Assembly (NCBI RefSeq): GCF_033708015.1 | Contig: NZ_CP137920.1 | Span: 3,906,001-3,970,000, forward strand | DNA from: Proteus vulgaris | GTDB taxonomy: Bacteria > Pseudomonadota > Gammaproteobacteria > Enterobacterales > Enterobacteriaceae | Reading direction: 5' to 3' | Length of the DNA stretch: 64,000 bases | Shown: positions 10,286 to 21,737 of the stretch, piece by piece | Layout of the letters: the number at the start of each line of letters is the position of its first letter | How positions within the stretch are numbered: the stretch's first letter is position 1 | Translations under genes and position numbers: made by a program | The notes under the pieces: model-generated | The model's input: only the letters and a program-made list of their open reading frames with translations | Told to the model about the DNA's origin: nothing | Databases searched by the model: none

Positions 10286-10314
10286 CGTTATAATACTTAT
10301 TTTATTGTAGTTGC

Positions 10315-10971
10315 TTATTCAGCATCTTTACCATAACTTGGAGAACGGGGACCATATAGAATACCGTTTGCATTTCCGGCTGAAAGCAAACGTACACTTG
10401 TTATGCCCGCGATTTGGTAGCTTTTATCTGATACCGTATTCACAATTTGATTCACAACAGCCGAAACCAATATTCCGATTAAACTACCTGACGAACCTTC
10501 AGTTTCTGTACTTGATGCCGTTGCAGAACCACTCCACAACACGCCACCATGACGAAGATCAACAAGCTTTGCAGTAACAGTCACTCGCGTATCACTAGAA
10601 ATAATTTTATATGACGTTCCAAATTCTATGATATCTAAGTATAAAACAGCATCAGCACCAAAGATTTCACGTAGTTTATTAGGACTTACTGCATGAATAT
10701 CTCCAGCCATGGATAAACCATTTTGCTTAAATGTCTCTTCAACAACAGCAACAGGGAAAACATAATATCCCGCTTCTGCCAAAGGGTATGTCACTTGAGA
10801 TAAGAAACTGTGCTCCGCTCCGACTTCCGTTGTGTGGTTTTGAGGTACTAAGACTAAAATGCTTTTTGGCTTACTCTGTTTAAATGCAGTGTAATCTGTT
10901 TTAACTGGCTGAGCACATCCCGTTAATACCAACGCAAAAGCCAAGCAAATTAAAGTGAATAAGCGGCTCAT
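10315..10971 (-). CDS. GNA1162/DUF799-type lipoprotein
   Basis: This 218-residue protein starts with a lipoprotein signal peptide ending in the lipobox LTGC (Cys19), so it is probably anchored in the outer membrane facing the periplasm. The body (PKSILVLVPQNHTTEVGAE, GADAVLYLDIIEFGT, LVDLRHGGVLWSGSA) matches my memory of the DUF799 family that includes Neisseria GNA1162. A Gly/Ser-rich stretch near residues 155-165 precedes a hydrophobic segment. It is the last gene of a three-lipoprotein operon, its ATG overlapping the preceding stop by 4 bp. No reaction is known; a multisubunit envelope assembly with the CsgG-like partner is an inference. Confidence 0.8.
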   Translation of the reverse strand: MSRLFTLICLAFALVLTGCAQPVKTDYTAFKQSKPKSILVLVPQNHTTEVGAEHSFLSQVTYPLAEAGYYVFPVAVVEETFKQNGLSMAGDIHAVSPNKLREIFGADAVLYLDIIEFGTSYKIISSDTRVTVTAKLVDLRHGGVLWSGSATASSTETEGSSGSLIGILVSAVVNQIVNTVSDKSYQIAGITSVRLLSAGNANGILYGPRSPSYGKDAE

Positions 10972-11321
10972 TTTTGTATTCCTTTATTTTTCATCAGGCG
11001 ATCCATAAATTCCGCTGATTCAGGGTAAAGTACTTTTTCTTCATTAAATTCGGCCATCGCTAGATCTAATGCCCCCGTCGCACTATATAACATCCCTAAA
11101 TGCGCATGTAATCCTGGTGGAATACCTAATGATTTAGCACGAGAAAGCTCAATACTTTTCTTCAATGCATCAATTTGTGCTTGAGGATCACTTTCACTTT
11201 GTTGATAGTGCTGATATACCACTTGTTGATAACTGTCCCAGTTATAAAGTGGTTTAGAGCCACTAGCGCAGCCCGTCAGTAATAATGCCCCAAAAATAAG
11301 GCTTATTAATGATTTAGACAT
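10968..11321 (-). CDS. DUF4810-type small lipoprotein
   Basis: The product has 117 residues with a signal peptide MSKSLISLIFGALLLTGC and a lipobox at Cys18. The mature part is helical and carries a tetratricopeptide-like segment (HAHLGMLYSATGALDLAMAEFNEEKVLYPES), consistent with DUF4810. The ATG at 11321 is preceded by AAGGAT and gives a proper signal peptide; the longer frame to 11363 would add 14 residues before it and overlap the upstream gene. It sits between the CsgG-like gene (23 bp) and the DUF799-like gene (4-bp overlap), so translational coupling is likely. Function is unknown. Confidence 0.8.
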   Translation of the reverse strand: MSKSLISLIFGALLLTGCASGSKPLYNWDSYQQVVYQHYQQSESDPQAQIDALKKSIELSRAKSLGIPPGLHAHLGMLYSATGALDLAMAEFNEEKVLYPESAEFMDRLMKNKGIQK

Positions 11322-11344
11322 CGTTATATCCTTATAAATATAGA

Positions 11345-12019
11345 TTATTTTGAAGGCTGCCAAGCATTACTCTCAATACCTGCGACTAAGTTATTAACGG
11401 CTTCACGGATCGCGAGATCAAGGACTTTACCGTTAAGTGTTGAGTCATAGCTGGCTGTACCACCAAACCCAATAATTTCACGGTTAGAAAGCTCGTATTC
11501 ACCCGCTCCTTGAGATGAAAATACCACTTCTGATGTATTCACATTCACAACGTTTAAATTCACTTTTGCGTAAGCAACTTGTGTTTTACCGCGACCTAAA
11601 ATACCGAATAATTGACGATCACCGACTTCTTTACGACCAAATTCTGTCACATCGCCTGTGATCACATAAGTAGCGCCTTTCAATTGTTGGCTTTGCCCTT
11701 TAATACCCGCTTCTTCTTTTAATTCAGATAAATTGGCTCTGTCTAATACATTAAAACGCCCTGTTTGTTGCAAATGCGTCATTAAAATAGTTTTAGATTG
11801 ATTTCCTAATCTATCCACGCCATCAGAGAATATTCCATTCATATAACTAGAACGGTTATCAAACTTACCAATAGAAATAGCGCTCTTAGTACCTGTATAC
11901 GTTGTGTTATAGGTTGCAACTTTAGCAACATCTAAAGAGCGTGAAGATTCTGATGCACATCCTGCTAGTAATGAAGCAGAAATCATAATCAAACCAAACG
12001 ATAATTTATTTAAATTCAT
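11345..12019 (-). CDS. CsgG-family lipoprotein
   Basis: This 224-residue protein has a lipoprotein signal with lipobox LAGC (Cys20). It then carries a CsgG-like fold: AISIGKFDNRS, LMTHLQQTGRFNVLDRANL, GATYVITGDVTEF, and a C-terminal AIREAVNNLVAGI helix. CsgG itself is the curli secretion pore of the outer membrane, but no csgA/B/E/F gene is present, so this belongs to the wider CsgG-like group and not to a curli system. It is the first gene of the operon, with AGG 10 bp before the ATG. The CsgG, DUF4810 and DUF799 trio recurs in Gram-negative bacteria as I recall; its role is not established. Confidence 0.83.
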   Translation of the reverse strand: MNLNKLSFGLIMISASLLAGCASESSRSLDVAKVATYNTTYTGTKSAISIGKFDNRSSYMNGIFSDGVDRLGNQSKTILMTHLQQTGRFNVLDRANLSELKEEAGIKGQSQQLKGATYVITGDVTEFGRKEVGDRQLFGILGRGKTQVAYAKVNLNVVNVNTSEVVFSSQGAGEYELSNREIIGFGGTASYDSTLNGKVLDLAIREAVNNLVAGIESNAWQPSK

Positions 12020-12432
12020 ATTAATAACCTAATAAAGGTGAAATAAACCCATAGATATTCATTGTATTAATTAATAGAAGAGCTGATATAAACAGAAATA
12101 ATACTTTTCAGTTTTAGCGCGTAGGCATCTTCCTTAAAACCCTAATAATAATAAGGTTAAAAAAGTCTCAACTCTTATTTGATAATATAAAGGCAATCAG
12201 CGATGGGGAGAATAGAAGATAGGTGATAAAAATAATAACAAATAAATATACAGATAAAACAGAGAATACTTTATCTATTCTTTCTCTAATATCCCTTAAG
12301 TCAGTTCAAAATTAAATCGATAAGAGAACGGAAGCAGATTTATATTACTTTACTATTTAATTAGTTCTTATAAATATTCTTATCTAAAGAAAACCTCTAA
12401 ATAACGTGTAATAAAATAATGTGTAACAAAAA
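12020..12432. other. AT-rich spacer between lipoprotein operon and tex
   Basis: No gene is supported. The operon promoter for the CsgG-like gene should lie in the first 150 bp. The rest is AT-rich with no clear structure until the tex terminator at 12433. Confidence 0.5.
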
Positions 12433-12462
12433 CGCGATATAACCAACATGGGTTATATCGCG
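12433..12462 (-). terminator. Rho-independent terminator of tex
   Basis: CGCGATATAACC and GGTTATATCGCG form a perfect 12-bp stem with the 6-nt loop AACATG. The minus-strand transcript continues TTTTTGTTAC, a good terminator for tex, whose stop codon is 51 bp away. Confidence 0.88.
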
Positions 12463-12512
12463 CTCATTATTTTGTCCTTTTACTCACTTATGCAAGAGTA
12501 ATAAATGCGTGA

Positions 12513-14852
12513 TTAGCGTTTTTTTCCAAATGCGGCGGCTAAAGCATCACCCATTGCACTATTTCCTGCATTATTACCATTATTCATTGACTGACGGTTA
12601 TTACGAGTGGGTTTTTGCCCTTTGCTATTTCTAATAGAATTTGTGTTATTAGATGATGATTGTTTTTTATCACTATCACCCGCCACTTCATCTAAGCGCA
12701 TAGTCAGCGCAATACGCTTACGCGCTAAATCAACTTCAAGAACTTTGACTTTAACAATATCTCCGGTTTTCACCACCGTATGTGGATCTTCAATAAATCT
12801 ATCCGCTAAAGAAGAGATATGAACCAAGCCATCTTGGTGTACACCGATATCAACGAATGCACCAAAATTAGTCACGTTAGTCACTGTTCCTTCAAGGATC
12901 ATGCCACTAACTAAGTCATTCATCGTTTCGACACCTTCTGCAAACGTCGCTGTTTTAAACTCTGGGCGTGGATCGCGTCCCGGTTTTGCTAACTCTTTTA
13001 AGATGTCATTAATCGTTGGTAGACCAAACTGCTCCGTAATAAATGCTCTTGCATCTACTTGTGAAATCAACGTGCTATTACCCATTAAATCATCAATTTT
13101 TTGATGGGTAGATTGCAGGATATTTTCAACAATTGGATATGCTTCAGGGTGAACCGTTGAGGCATCAAGTGGGTTTTTACCATCTCGAATACGTAAGAAC
13201 CCAGCACATTGTTCAAAAGCTTTTGGTCCTAAACGCGCCACTTTAAGTAACTGTTTTCTATCAACAAAACGGCCATTTTCATCACGCCAGCTAATGATAT
13301 TTTGAGCAATAGATTGGCTAAGCCCCGCAACACGGGTTAATAACGGTACTGATGCTGTATTTAAATCAACACCAACGCCATTCACACAGTCTTCAACAAC
13401 AGTATCAAGTTTTCTCGCTAATAATGTTTGGCTAACGTCGTGCTGATATTGACCAACACCAATTGATTTGGGATCAATTTTGACAAGTTCAGCCAGAGGA
13501 TCTTGTAAGCGACGCGCAATAGAAACCGCACCACGGATAGAAACATCTAAATCGGGGAATTCATTAGCTGCAAGCTCTGACGCTGAATACACGGATGCAC
13601 CAGCTTCACTGACAATCACTTTTTGCGCTTTCACTTCTGGATAACGTTTTACTGTTTCAGCAAAAAAGCGTTCCGTTTCACGAGAAGCCGTACCATTACC
13701 AATCGCGACCAATTCAACATTATGCTTAATACATAACGCAGCAACACTTGCCGCCGCTTTATCTGCTTGTCCTGTATGTGGATAAATGGTATCTGTGGCG
13801 ATTAATTTACCCGTGCTATCAACAACCGCAACTTTAACCCCCGTACGTAAACCCGGATCAAGTCCCATTGTGGCACGCATGCCAGCAGGCGCTGCCATCA
13901 ATAAATCATTAAGGTTGCGGGCAAAAACATTAATCGCTTCTTCTTCCGCTTTCTCCCGTAATTGGCTCATCAACTCAGTTTCAATATGCATTAAAACTTT
14001 TATGCGCCAAGTCCAACTTACAACGGCTTTACGCCAGCTATCTGCGGGTTGATTATTTAAACGTAACCCTAAATGCTCAGTAACCAGTTGTTCACCGTAG
14101 CTCTCTTTAGGTGCTTCTTCAAATTGCGGATCTGGATTAAGTGATAATTGAAGGATCCCTTCGTTTCGACCACGAAACATAGCTAATGCGCGGTGGGAAG
14201 GAACGTTAGCGATAGGCTCATGGTGATCAAAATAATCACTAAACTTCGCCCCTTCTGCTTCTTTACCTTCAATCACTTTGGCGACAAGATGTGCATTTTT
14301 CCATAGATATTGACGAACTTTCGCCAATAATCCAGCATCCTCTGAAAAACGCTCCATTAAAATATAACGCGCACCATCTAAAGCGGCTTTTGTATCATCA
14401 ACACCCTTTTCGGTGTTGATATAAGCAGTTGCCGCGTCTTCTGGATTATGTTGTGGTTCATTCCACAGTAAATCCGCTAAAGGTTCTAATCCATTTTCAA
14501 TCGCAATTTGGCCACGAGTACGGCGCTTAGGCTTATAAGGAAGATAGAGATCTTCAAGCTCTGTTTTACTTTGAGTTGCATTAATTGAAGAGTGCAATTC
14601 TGGTGTCAGTTTTCCTTGTTCTTCAATTGATTTTAAAATTGTTTGGCGGCGATCGTTGAGTTCCCGTAGGTAACCGAGGCGGGTTTCTAATTGACGTAAT
14701 TGCGTATCATCTAATCCGCCGGTGACCTCTTTTCGATAACGGGCAACAAATGGCACCGTATTCCCTTCATCCAGTAACGTTATGGCCGAAAGGACTTGCT
14801 GGGGCTTAACAGAGAGCTCATCTGCAATAATTCGGCTTAATGATTCATTCAT
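12513..14852 (-). CDS. tex: Transcription accessory protein Tex (YhgF)
   Basis: Tex is a large nucleic-acid-binding protein acting in transcription and RNA metabolism. The 779-residue product has the N-terminal helical Tex domain, the YqgF/RNase H-like core ([16 protein letters not shown], about residues 330-345), helix-hairpin-helix repeats ([26 protein letters not shown]), and a C-terminal S1 RNA-binding domain ([31 protein letters not shown]). The tail after about residue 725 is low-complexity, rich in Asn, Ser and Gly. It is divergent from greB, whereas in E. coli greB and yhgF are co-directional. Confidence 0.95.
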   Translation of the reverse strand: MNESLSRIIADELSVKPQQVLSAITLLDEGNTVPFVARYRKEVTGGLDDTQLRQLETRLGYLRELNDRRQTILKSIEEQGKLTPELHSSINATQSKTELEDLYLPYKPKRRTRGQIAIENGLEPLADLLWNEPQHNPEDAATAYINTEKGVDDTKAALDGARYILMERFSEDAGLLAKVRQYLWKNAHLVAKVIEGKEAEGAKFSDYFDHHEPIANVPSHRALAMFRGRNEGILQLSLNPDPQFEEAPKESYGEQLVTEHLGLRLNNQPADSWRKAVVSWTWRIKVLMHIETELMSQLREKAEEEAINVFARNLNDLLMAAPAGMRATMGLDPGLRTGVKVAVVDSTGKLIATDTIYPHTGQADKAAASVAALCIKHNVELVAIGNGTASRETERFFAETVKRYPEVKAQKVIVSEAGASVYSASELAANEFPDLDVSIRGAVSIARRLQDPLAELVKIDPKSIGVGQYQHDVSQTLLARKLDTVVEDCVNGVGVDLNTASVPLLTRVAGLSQSIAQNIISWRDENGRFVDRKQLLKVARLGPKAFEQCAGFLRIRDGKNPLDASTVHPEAYPIVENILQSTHQKIDDLMGNSTLISQVDARAFITEQFGLPTINDILKELAKPGRDPRPEFKTATFAEGVETMNDLVSGMILEGTVTNVTNFGAFVDIGVHQDGLVHISSLADRFIEDPHTVVKTGDIVKVKVLEVDLARKRIALTMRLDEVAGDSDKKQSSSNNTNSIRNSKGQKPTRNNRQSMNNGNNAGNSAMGDALAAAFGKKR

Positions 14853-15033
14853 AATATATTTACCTACCGAGAGGAATAGTTAAAAAAGATGGCTATTATA
14901 CACGCAGAGCACTAAAAAAATTTGGCAAATTTCCTATCTAGCTCGACAATTATGAGGAAATTAACAGATTATTTTAACATTCACGCTATAGTACCTTTAT
15001 GAAATTCAATGTTGATGATAGTTTTTATTCGTA

Positions 15034-15513
15034 ATGGCAAAAAGTAACTATATTACCCGTGATGGCTGGTATGCCTTAGACAAAGAGCTAAAATATCTTT
15101 GGAAAGAAGAGCGCCCGCGTGTCACACAATCAGTTTCAGAAGCGGCGGCACAAGGTGACCGTTCAGAAAATGCTGAATATATTTATGGAAAGAAGCGATT
15201 ACGTGAAATTGATAGACGTGTTCGTTTTTTATCAAAACGTCTTGATGAACTCAAAATCGTTGACCCAGATCCTCGCCAAGAAGGAAAAGTCTATTTTGGT
15301 GCTTGGGTCACGCTTGAAGATGATAACGAAAATATCAAAACCTTTAGGCTTGTGGGTCCCGATGAATTTGATCCAGCAAAACAGTGGATTTCTATTGATT
15401 CCCCTGTTGCCAGAGCGCTTATTGGTAAGCAAGTTGATGATGAAATTAGTGTGCAAACACCCGGTGGTGAAGTTAATTACTGCGTATTATCTATCAAATA
15501 CAATTCGGAATAA
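15034..15513 (+). CDS. greB: Transcript cleavage factor GreB
   Basis: GreB enters the secondary channel of stalled RNA polymerase and stimulates cleavage of backtracked RNA. The 159-residue product has the N-terminal coiled coil (DKELKYLWKEERPRVTQSVSEAAAQGDRSENAEY, carrying the acidic tip) and the C-terminal FKBP-like domain (VYFGAWVTLEDD to VLSIKYNSE). The first ATG of the frame gives MAKSNYITRDGWYAL, the expected start. It faces away from tex with a 181-bp shared regulatory gap and is followed by ompR on the same strand after 149 bp. Confidence 0.95.
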   Translation: MAKSNYITRDGWYALDKELKYLWKEERPRVTQSVSEAAAQGDRSENAEYIYGKKRLREIDRRVRFLSKRLDELKIVDPDPRQEGKVYFGAWVTLEDDNENIKTFRLVGPDEFDPAKQWISIDSPVARALIGKQVDDEISVQTPGGEVNYCVLSIKYNSE

Positions 15514-15662
15514 GATAAATCAATAGTTTTATTCACTTTAGCTGAGCCAATGAACAAGTTTTACCTATAAATTATTAACATTTATTCTTTGGTTTTGGTT
15601 TAATATTCTTATCGATGATAGAATTCGCTAACAAAAGCATTTGCACTTCAGGAGCTTAAAAA

Positions 15663-16385
15663 ATGCAAGAAAGTTATAAAGTGCTAATCGTGGATGATGA
15701 TTTACGTCTGCGTTCACTCTTAGAGCGCTATTTGACAGAGCAGGGTTTTCAAATCCGTACTGCCGCAAACGCCGATCAGATGGATCGTCTGCTCACTCGC
15801 GAATCTATCCATCTTATTGTGCTCGATTTAATGCTTCCTGGTGAAGATGGTCTCTCTATTTGCCGCCGCTTAAGAAGCCAAAACAACCCTATCCCTATTA
15901 TTATGGTTACTGCGAAAGGGGAAGAGGTTGATAGAATTGTTGGACTTGAAATTGGTGCTGATGATTACATCTCAAAACCCTTTAATCCAAGAGAACTACT
16001 CGCACGTATTCGCGCAGTTCTCCGCCGCCAAGCAAACGAATTACCAGGTGCGCCTTCACAAGATAACGCCGTTATCTCTTTTGGTAAGTTCAAGTTAAAC
16101 CTTGGTACACGAGAAATGTTCCACGAAGAAGAGCATATGCCTCTGACAAGTGGTGAATTTGCTGTATTGAAAGTACTGGTATCACACCCTCGTGAACCGC
16201 TTTCTCGTGATAAGTTAATGAGTCTTGCTCGTGGTCGTGAATACAGCGCAATGGAGCGCTCAATTGACGTTCAAATTTCTCGTTTACGCCGCATGATTGA
16301 AGAAGATCCTACGCACCCTCGTTACATTCAAACGGTTTGGGGACTGGGTTACGTCTTTGTTCCTGATGGAACCAGTGCTCAATGA
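15663..16385 (+). CDS. ompR: Osmoregulatory response regulator OmpR
   Basis: OmpR is the DNA-binding response regulator that controls outer membrane porins and other genes under EnvZ. The receiver domain has the acidic pocket DDD at 11-13, phosphoacceptor Asp55 in [13 protein letters not shown] and the conserved Lys in ADDYISKPF. The winged-helix domain (about 135-235) contains [16 protein letters not shown] and [15 protein letters not shown]. At 240 residues it is one longer than in E. coli. Its stop overlaps the envZ ATG by 4 bp (ATGA), indicating translational coupling. An AGGAG-type site lies just before the ATG. Confidence 0.98.
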   Translation: MQESYKVLIVDDDLRLRSLLERYLTEQGFQIRTAANADQMDRLLTRESIHLIVLDLMLPGEDGLSICRRLRSQNNPIPIIMVTAKGEEVDRIVGLEIGADDYISKPFNPRELLARIRAVLRRQANELPGAPSQDNAVISFGKFKLNLGTREMFHEEEHMPLTSGEFAVLKVLVSHPREPLSRDKLMSLARGREYSAMERSIDVQISRLRRMIEEDPTHPRYIQTVWGLGYVFVPDGTSAQ

Positions 16386-17722
16386 GAAGACTGAGGCTTT
16401 CCCCTCACAATAAACTGACACGCTCGTTATTTCTGGTTATCTCGCTACTTTTTTTTAGCTTGATAGCCAGTTATATCGTTGTACAGCACCTTATTGTTGG
16501 ACCAAGCCTGCAGCAATTTAATAAAGTATTAGCGTATGAAATACGCACATTAATGCCTGAAGAATTGATCCTAGTCGATGGCACTCCGCTAAAAATTTCC
16601 CCTGCATTACGCAATAAAATCTATAACGAATTGGGTATCTCTTTCTTTGATAAGGAAGCCGCACTTGAGGCAGGACTCTATTGGGCAAAAATGAATGATG
16701 AACTCAGTGAACAGATGACTGAGTATCTCGAAGGGGAAACCGAAATTTGGATCGAGAATACGTTGGAATATCCTGTCTTATGGGTCAATACACATATCTC
16801 TCCTTCTCTTTGGATCCGAGTCCCACTGACGGAATTAGGGCAAAACTACTTACTGCCTGTTTATCGCCAAGCGATTATTTTTATTATTATCGTTGTCGCT
16901 TTTTTCTGGCTTTATAGCCGTTTTCAAAATCGCCCACTCAATGAAGTAGAGTATGCCGCACGTCGTATCGGGAAAGGGGTTATTCCCCCTCCAATCCCTG
17001 AATCTGGCTCTTCTGAAATGCGATCAATTATTCGTGCCTTTAACCAAATGTCGTCAGGAATTCGCTCATTAGATAATGATAGAACGCTTGTTATGGCAGG
17101 TGTTAGCCATGATTTGCGTACACCATTAACTCGAATTCGTTTGGCAACGGAAATGATGAGCCCCGAAGATAGTTACCTTGCAGACTCTATCAATAAAGAT
17201 ATCGAAGATTGTGATGCCATCATTGGGCAGTTCTTAGACTATATGCGCACAGGTAAAGAGATGTCTTTAGAACTGTGTGATATGAATAATCTATTACAAG
17301 AAGTCATTTCAGCTGAATCTAATTCAGGAAAAATCAGTGAAGAACATCTTCATCCTGAACCTATCAATATCACCGCTAATCCTATTGCAGTAAAACGGGC
17401 ACTTGCCAATATGGTTGTGAATGCCACTCGCTATGGCAATGGCTGGATAAGCATTTCAAGTGGCAAAAATGAAGAATATGCGTGGTTCCAAGTTGAAGAT
17501 GACGGCCCGGGTATTCCACAAGAAGATAGACAACGACTTTTTCAACCTTTTGTTCAAGGTGAGCAAGCACGTAGCTCAACGGGTGCAGGTTTAGGATTGT
17601 CCATCATTCGCCGTATTATGGATGCTCATGGTGGTTATGTTGAGCTTGATGATAGCGTTAAAGGCGGATTATTAATTCGTGCCAACTTCCCATTAAAAGA
17701 ACGTGAAGATGAGGATGATTAG
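16382..17722 (+). CDS. envZ: Osmosensor histidine kinase EnvZ
   Basis: EnvZ is the inner membrane kinase/phosphatase partner of OmpR. Transmembrane helix 1 is about residues 15-36 and helix 2 about 159-178, enclosing a periplasmic domain. The HAMP linker and the dimerisation helix with His243 in [12 protein letters not shown] follow, then the N box ([10 protein letters not shown]) and G boxes ([15 protein letters not shown]). It has 446 residues against 450 in E. coli. It is co-transcribed with ompR. The gene after it is pstS, not pckA as in E. coli. Confidence 0.97.
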   Translation: MRRLRLSPHNKLTRSLFLVISLLFFSLIASYIVVQHLIVGPSLQQFNKVLAYEIRTLMPEELILVDGTPLKISPALRNKIYNELGISFFDKEAALEAGLYWAKMNDELSEQMTEYLEGETEIWIENTLEYPVLWVNTHISPSLWIRVPLTELGQNYLLPVYRQAIIFIIIVVAFFWLYSRFQNRPLNEVEYAARRIGKGVIPPPIPESGSSEMRSIIRAFNQMSSGIRSLDNDRTLVMAGVSHDLRTPLTRIRLATEMMSPEDSYLADSINKDIEDCDAIIGQFLDYMRTGKEMSLELCDMNNLLQEVISAESNSGKISEEHLHPEPINITANPIAVKRALANMVVNATRYGNGWISISSGKNEEYAWFQVEDDGPGIPQEDRQRLFQPFVQGEQARSSTGAGLGLSIIRRIMDAHGGYVELDDSVKGGLLIRANFPLKEREDEDD

Positions 17723-17813
17723 TCCACTCGATTTCAAGTCTTAGACCGGCTTTTTATTACGCCATTTCCATTCTGTTTTTCTCCCCCTATAAATATTTCA
17801 TCATTTTTTCGCT

Positions 17814-17864
17814 TTGTCATAAAACTGTCACAATTAAGACATTTAATTGTCATCAAACTGACCT
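17814..17864 (+). promoter_or_regulatory. Two tandem Pho boxes of the pst operon
   Basis: TTGTCATAAAACTGTCAC (17814-17831) and TTGTCATCAAACTGACCT (17847-17864) match the PhoB box CTGTCATAAAACTGTCAC; the second is weaker. They start 33 bp apart, three helical turns, so two PhoB dimers would bind the same face. They lie 70-120 bp before the pstS ATG. Confidence 0.9.
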
Positions 17865-17935
17865 ATTGTCTGTGCGTACCGTAACCGAAGTTGATAGATG
17901 TCGAAATTTATTCTACCTATCCCACAGGAGGGATT

Positions 17936-18976
17936 ATGAAACTGATGCGTACCACCCTGACTAGTGTCATTGCCGCTGCGTTTTCAATGACCGCTCTTTC
18001 TGCACAGGCAACGACCTCGCTGACTGGTGCTGGCGCAACGTTCCCTGCCCCAGTTTATGCTAAATGGGCAGATTCCTATCAGAAAGAAACGGGTAACAAA
18101 ATTAACTATCAAGGCATTGGATCCTCTGGTGGTGTTAAGCAAATCATTGCAAATACGGTTGATTTTGGTGCTTCTGATGCGCCATTAGCAGATGATAAAT
18201 TACAAGCTGACGGTTTATTCCAATTCCCTACCGTGATTGGTGGCGTTGTTATGGCAGTCAATATTCCTGGTATCAAATCAGGTGAACTGACCTTAGATGG
18301 CGAAACTATCGGTAATATCTATTTAGGCAAAATCCAAAAATGGAATGACCCTGCCATTGCTAAACTCAATCCTGGCGTAAAATTACCGGATCAAAATATC
18401 GCGGTTATTCGTCGTGCTGATGGTTCAGGAACATCTTTCGTTTTCACTAGCTACTTATCAAAAGTCAATAACGTCTGGAAAGATGAAGTCGGCGCTGGCT
18501 CTACCGTTAAATGGCCGACAGGCTTAGGTGGAAAAGGGAATGATGGTATCGCTGCATTCGTTCAACGTGTACCCGGTTCAATTGGTTATGTTGAATATGC
18601 TTACGCGAAACAAAACAATCTTGCTTACACTAAATTAGTCACCGCTGATGGCGAAGTTATCGCTCCGACAGCAGACAGTTTCAGTGCTGCTGCAAGAAAA
18701 ATTGATTGGAGCAAAAGCTTTGCACAAGATCTGACTAATCAGAAAGGTGAAAATGCATGGCCGATTACATCAACCACCTTTATCTTAGTGCATCAGAAGC
18801 AGCAGAATGCAGAAAAAGGTAAAGAAGTACTGAATTTCTTCAACTGGGCTTACGACAAAGGTAATCAAGAAGCGAAAAATCTAGATTACGCCGTATTACC
18901 CACAGAAGTTGTAGAACAAATTCGTGCTGCATGGAAAACCAGTATTAAAGACAGTAATGGTAAACCGATTTACTAA
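17936..18976 (+). CDS. pstS: Phosphate-binding periplasmic protein PstS
   Basis: PstS captures inorganic phosphate in the periplasm for the PstSCAB importer. The 346 residues equal the E. coli length. A signal peptide (about 1-25, [25 protein letters not shown]) is followed by the phosphate-binding blocks [31 protein letters not shown] and [15 protein letters not shown]. The ATG at 17936 lies after AGGAGG, so the longer frame to 17891 is rejected. It heads the pst operon under two Pho boxes. A stem-loop at 19014 separates it from pstC and probably keeps PstS in excess. Confidence 0.97.
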   Translation: MKLMRTTLTSVIAAAFSMTALSAQATTSLTGAGATFPAPVYAKWADSYQKETGNKINYQGIGSSGGVKQIIANTVDFGASDAPLADDKLQADGLFQFPTVIGGVVMAVNIPGIKSGELTLDGETIGNIYLGKIQKWNDPAIAKLNPGVKLPDQNIAVIRRADGSGTSFVFTSYLSKVNNVWKDEVGAGSTVKWPTGLGGKGNDGIAAFVQRVPGSIGYVEYAYAKQNNLAYTKLVTADGEVIAPTADSFSAAARKIDWSKSFAQDLTNQKGENAWPITSTTFILVHQKQQNAEKGKEVLNFFNWAYDKGNQEAKNLDYAVLPTEVVEQIRAAWKTSIKDSNGKPIY

Positions 18977-19013
18977 TAAAATTGGTAATCATTAAGAGAT
19001 AAGTTAACGTTCA

Positions 19014-19032
19014 CCCCCTGCTAAACAGGGGG
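19014..19032 (+). terminator. Intercistronic hairpin pstS-pstC
   Basis: CCCCCTG and CAGGGGG form a 7-bp GC-rich stem with loop CTAAA in the gap between pstS and pstC, without a T-run. Such hairpins stabilise the upstream message or cause partial attenuation, giving more binding protein than permease. Confidence 0.7.
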
Positions 19033-19053
19033 TAATAAATTAAAAGAGGCTTT

Positions 19054-20013
19054 ATGGCCGAGCATACAACGGTAATAAAGGCCCCTAGTAAACGAGGGGA
19101 CGTTATTTTCAGCGCACTGGTTCGCCTAGCTGCGTTGGTTACACTTTTGCTTTTAACAGGTATCATTGTTTCACTGATTTTCGCCTCATGGCCAAGCATT
19201 CAACAATTTGGTCTTTCATTCTTATGGTCAAAAGAGTGGGATCCTCCTGCTCAGGAATTTGGTGCACTAGTACCTATTTACGGCACCATCGTTACCTCTG
19301 TCATCGCACTAATTATTGCCGTTCCTGTCAGTTTTGGTATCGCGCTTTTCTTAACGGAATTAGCCCCTAATTGGTTAAAACGTCCGTTAGGTATCGCGAT
19401 TGAGTTACTCGCGGCTATTCCAAGTATTGTTTACGGCATGTGGGGACTATTTGTCTTCGCACCACTCTTTGCAACCTACTTCCAAGAGCCCGTTGGTAAT
19501 GTACTTTCTTCCATTCCTATCGTTGGCGAACTGTTTTCCGGTCCTGCTTTTGGTATTGGTATTTTAGCTGCGGGCGTTATCCTCGCGATCATGATCATTC
19601 CTTATATCGCTTCTGTTATGCGTGATGTGTTTGAACAAACACCGGTCATGATGAAAGAGTCTGCTTACGGCATTGGTTGTACAACATGGGAAGTGATTTG
19701 GAATATCGTTCTACCTTATACCCGTAATGGCGTTATCGGCGGTATTATGTTGGGATTAGGTCGTGCCTTAGGTGAAACGATGGCAGTAACCTTTATCATC
19801 GGTAATACCTACCAGTTAGATTCTATCTCGCTGTTTATGCCGGGTAACAGTATCACGTCTGCATTAGCAAACGAATTTGCTGAAGCAGAAACAGGATTAC
19901 ACACGGCCGCATTAATGGAATTAGGGCTTATCCTGTTTGTCATCACCTTTATCGTTCTTGCGATTTCGAAGTTTATGACATTACGTTTATCAAAAAATGA
20001 AGGCGCGCGCTGA
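19054..20013 (+). CDS. pstC: Phosphate ABC transporter permease PstC
   Basis: PstC is one of the two inner membrane permeases of the high-affinity phosphate importer. The 319 residues match E. coli PstC closely in length and sequence. Features include a cytoplasmic N-terminus, six or so hydrophobic helices, and the permease EAA-type loop ([32 protein letters not shown]) that contacts PstB. The end KNEGAR is the family C-terminus. pstA starts 1 bp beyond the stop, so the two are translationally linked. Confidence 0.97.
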   Translation: MAEHTTVIKAPSKRGDVIFSALVRLAALVTLLLLTGIIVSLIFASWPSIQQFGLSFLWSKEWDPPAQEFGALVPIYGTIVTSVIALIIAVPVSFGIALFLTELAPNWLKRPLGIAIELLAAIPSIVYGMWGLFVFAPLFATYFQEPVGNVLSSIPIVGELFSGPAFGIGILAAGVILAIMIIPYIASVMRDVFEQTPVMMKESAYGIGCTTWEVIWNIVLPYTRNGVIGGIMLGLGRALGETMAVTFIIGNTYQLDSISLFMPGNSITSALANEFAEAETGLHTAALMELGLILFVITFIVLAISKFMTLRLSKNEGAR

Positions 20014-20014
20014 T

Positions 20015-20917
20015 ATGTCCAAAACATCCTCTTCTTCATTACAAGTTCAGACTGAAAGCGAATTACGCATACGCCATAAACGCCAACTTTGGCGTCGTCA
20101 AAAGAATCGTATCGCACTGTTCTTATCCATTTCGACTATGGCATTTGGTCTTTTCTGGTTAACGTGGATTTTATTCTCTACGTTCACCAAAGGCTTTGAT
20201 GGTATGTCACTTGCGCTTTTTACTGAAATGACACCGCCACCGAATACCGATGGTGGTGGATTGGCAAATGCCATTGTCGGTAGTGGATTACTGATTTTAT
20301 GGGCGACAGTGATTGGAACACCGTTAGGTATTCTTGCAGGGATTTATCTTGCTGAATATGGTCGCCGTTCATGGCTTGCTGAAACGACACGTTTTATTAA
20401 CGATATTTTGCTATCAGCACCATCAATCGTTGTCGGGCTCTTTGTTTACACCATTGTTGTTGCACAGATGCAGCACTTTTCAGGATGGGCTGGAATTATC
20501 GCATTAGCGTTACTGCAAATTCCTATCGTTATTCGTACTACTGAAAATATGTTGAAGTTAGTCCCTGATAGCTTACGCGAAGCCGCTTACGCACTAGGGA
20601 CACCAAAGTGGAAAATGATCTCTAAAATCACCTTAAAAGCCTCGGTATCAGGCATTATTACAGGTGTGTTATTAGCGATTGCACGTATTGCAGGTGAAAC
20701 TGCGCCACTGTTATTTACTTCACTATCAAATCAATTCTGGAGCACAGACTTAAACGAACCGATAGCTAACTTACCTGTAACTATCTTTAAGTTCGCCATG
20801 AGTCCTTTTGCACAATGGCAAGAGCTTGCTTGGGCTGGCGTATTACTTATCACCCTCTGTGTTCTATTTATCAATATTATTGCGCGCGTGCTGTTTGCTA
20901 AACGCAAGCACGGTTAA
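20015..20917 (+). CDS. pstA: Phosphate ABC transporter permease PstA
   Basis: PstA pairs with PstC in the membrane channel. The 300 residues include the family blocks [20 protein letters not shown] and [13 protein letters not shown], with the EAA loop [22 protein letters not shown]. The frame is open to an ATG at 19997 inside pstC, but the ATG at 20015 has GAAGG at a usual distance and follows the pstC stop directly, so it is preferred. A highly charged cytoplasmic N-terminal tail (about 1-30) precedes the first helix. Confidence 0.96.
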   Translation: MSKTSSSSLQVQTESELRIRHKRQLWRRQKNRIALFLSISTMAFGLFWLTWILFSTFTKGFDGMSLALFTEMTPPPNTDGGGLANAIVGSGLLILWATVIGTPLGILAGIYLAEYGRRSWLAETTRFINDILLSAPSIVVGLFVYTIVVAQMQHFSGWAGIIALALLQIPIVIRTTENMLKLVPDSLREAAYALGTPKWKMISKITLKASVSGIITGVLLAIARIAGETAPLLFTSLSNQFWSTDLNEPIANLPVTIFKFAMSPFAQWQELAWAGVLLITLCVLFINIIARVLFAKRKHG

Positions 20918-20946
20918 CGCAGAAAGTTAAGCAAGAGAGACGTTGA

Positions 20947-21723
<777 letters not shown>

Positions 21724-21737
21724 TAACGAGGCAATAA

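Noticed and set aside
11345..12019. Curli secretion gene csgG
   Set aside because: The fold matches, but csgA, B, D, E and F are absent and the neighbours are DUF4810 and DUF799 lipoproteins.
15119..15526. 135-codon plus-strand frame overlapping greB
   Set aside because: It lies in another frame of greB, which is fully accounted for; the residues look random.
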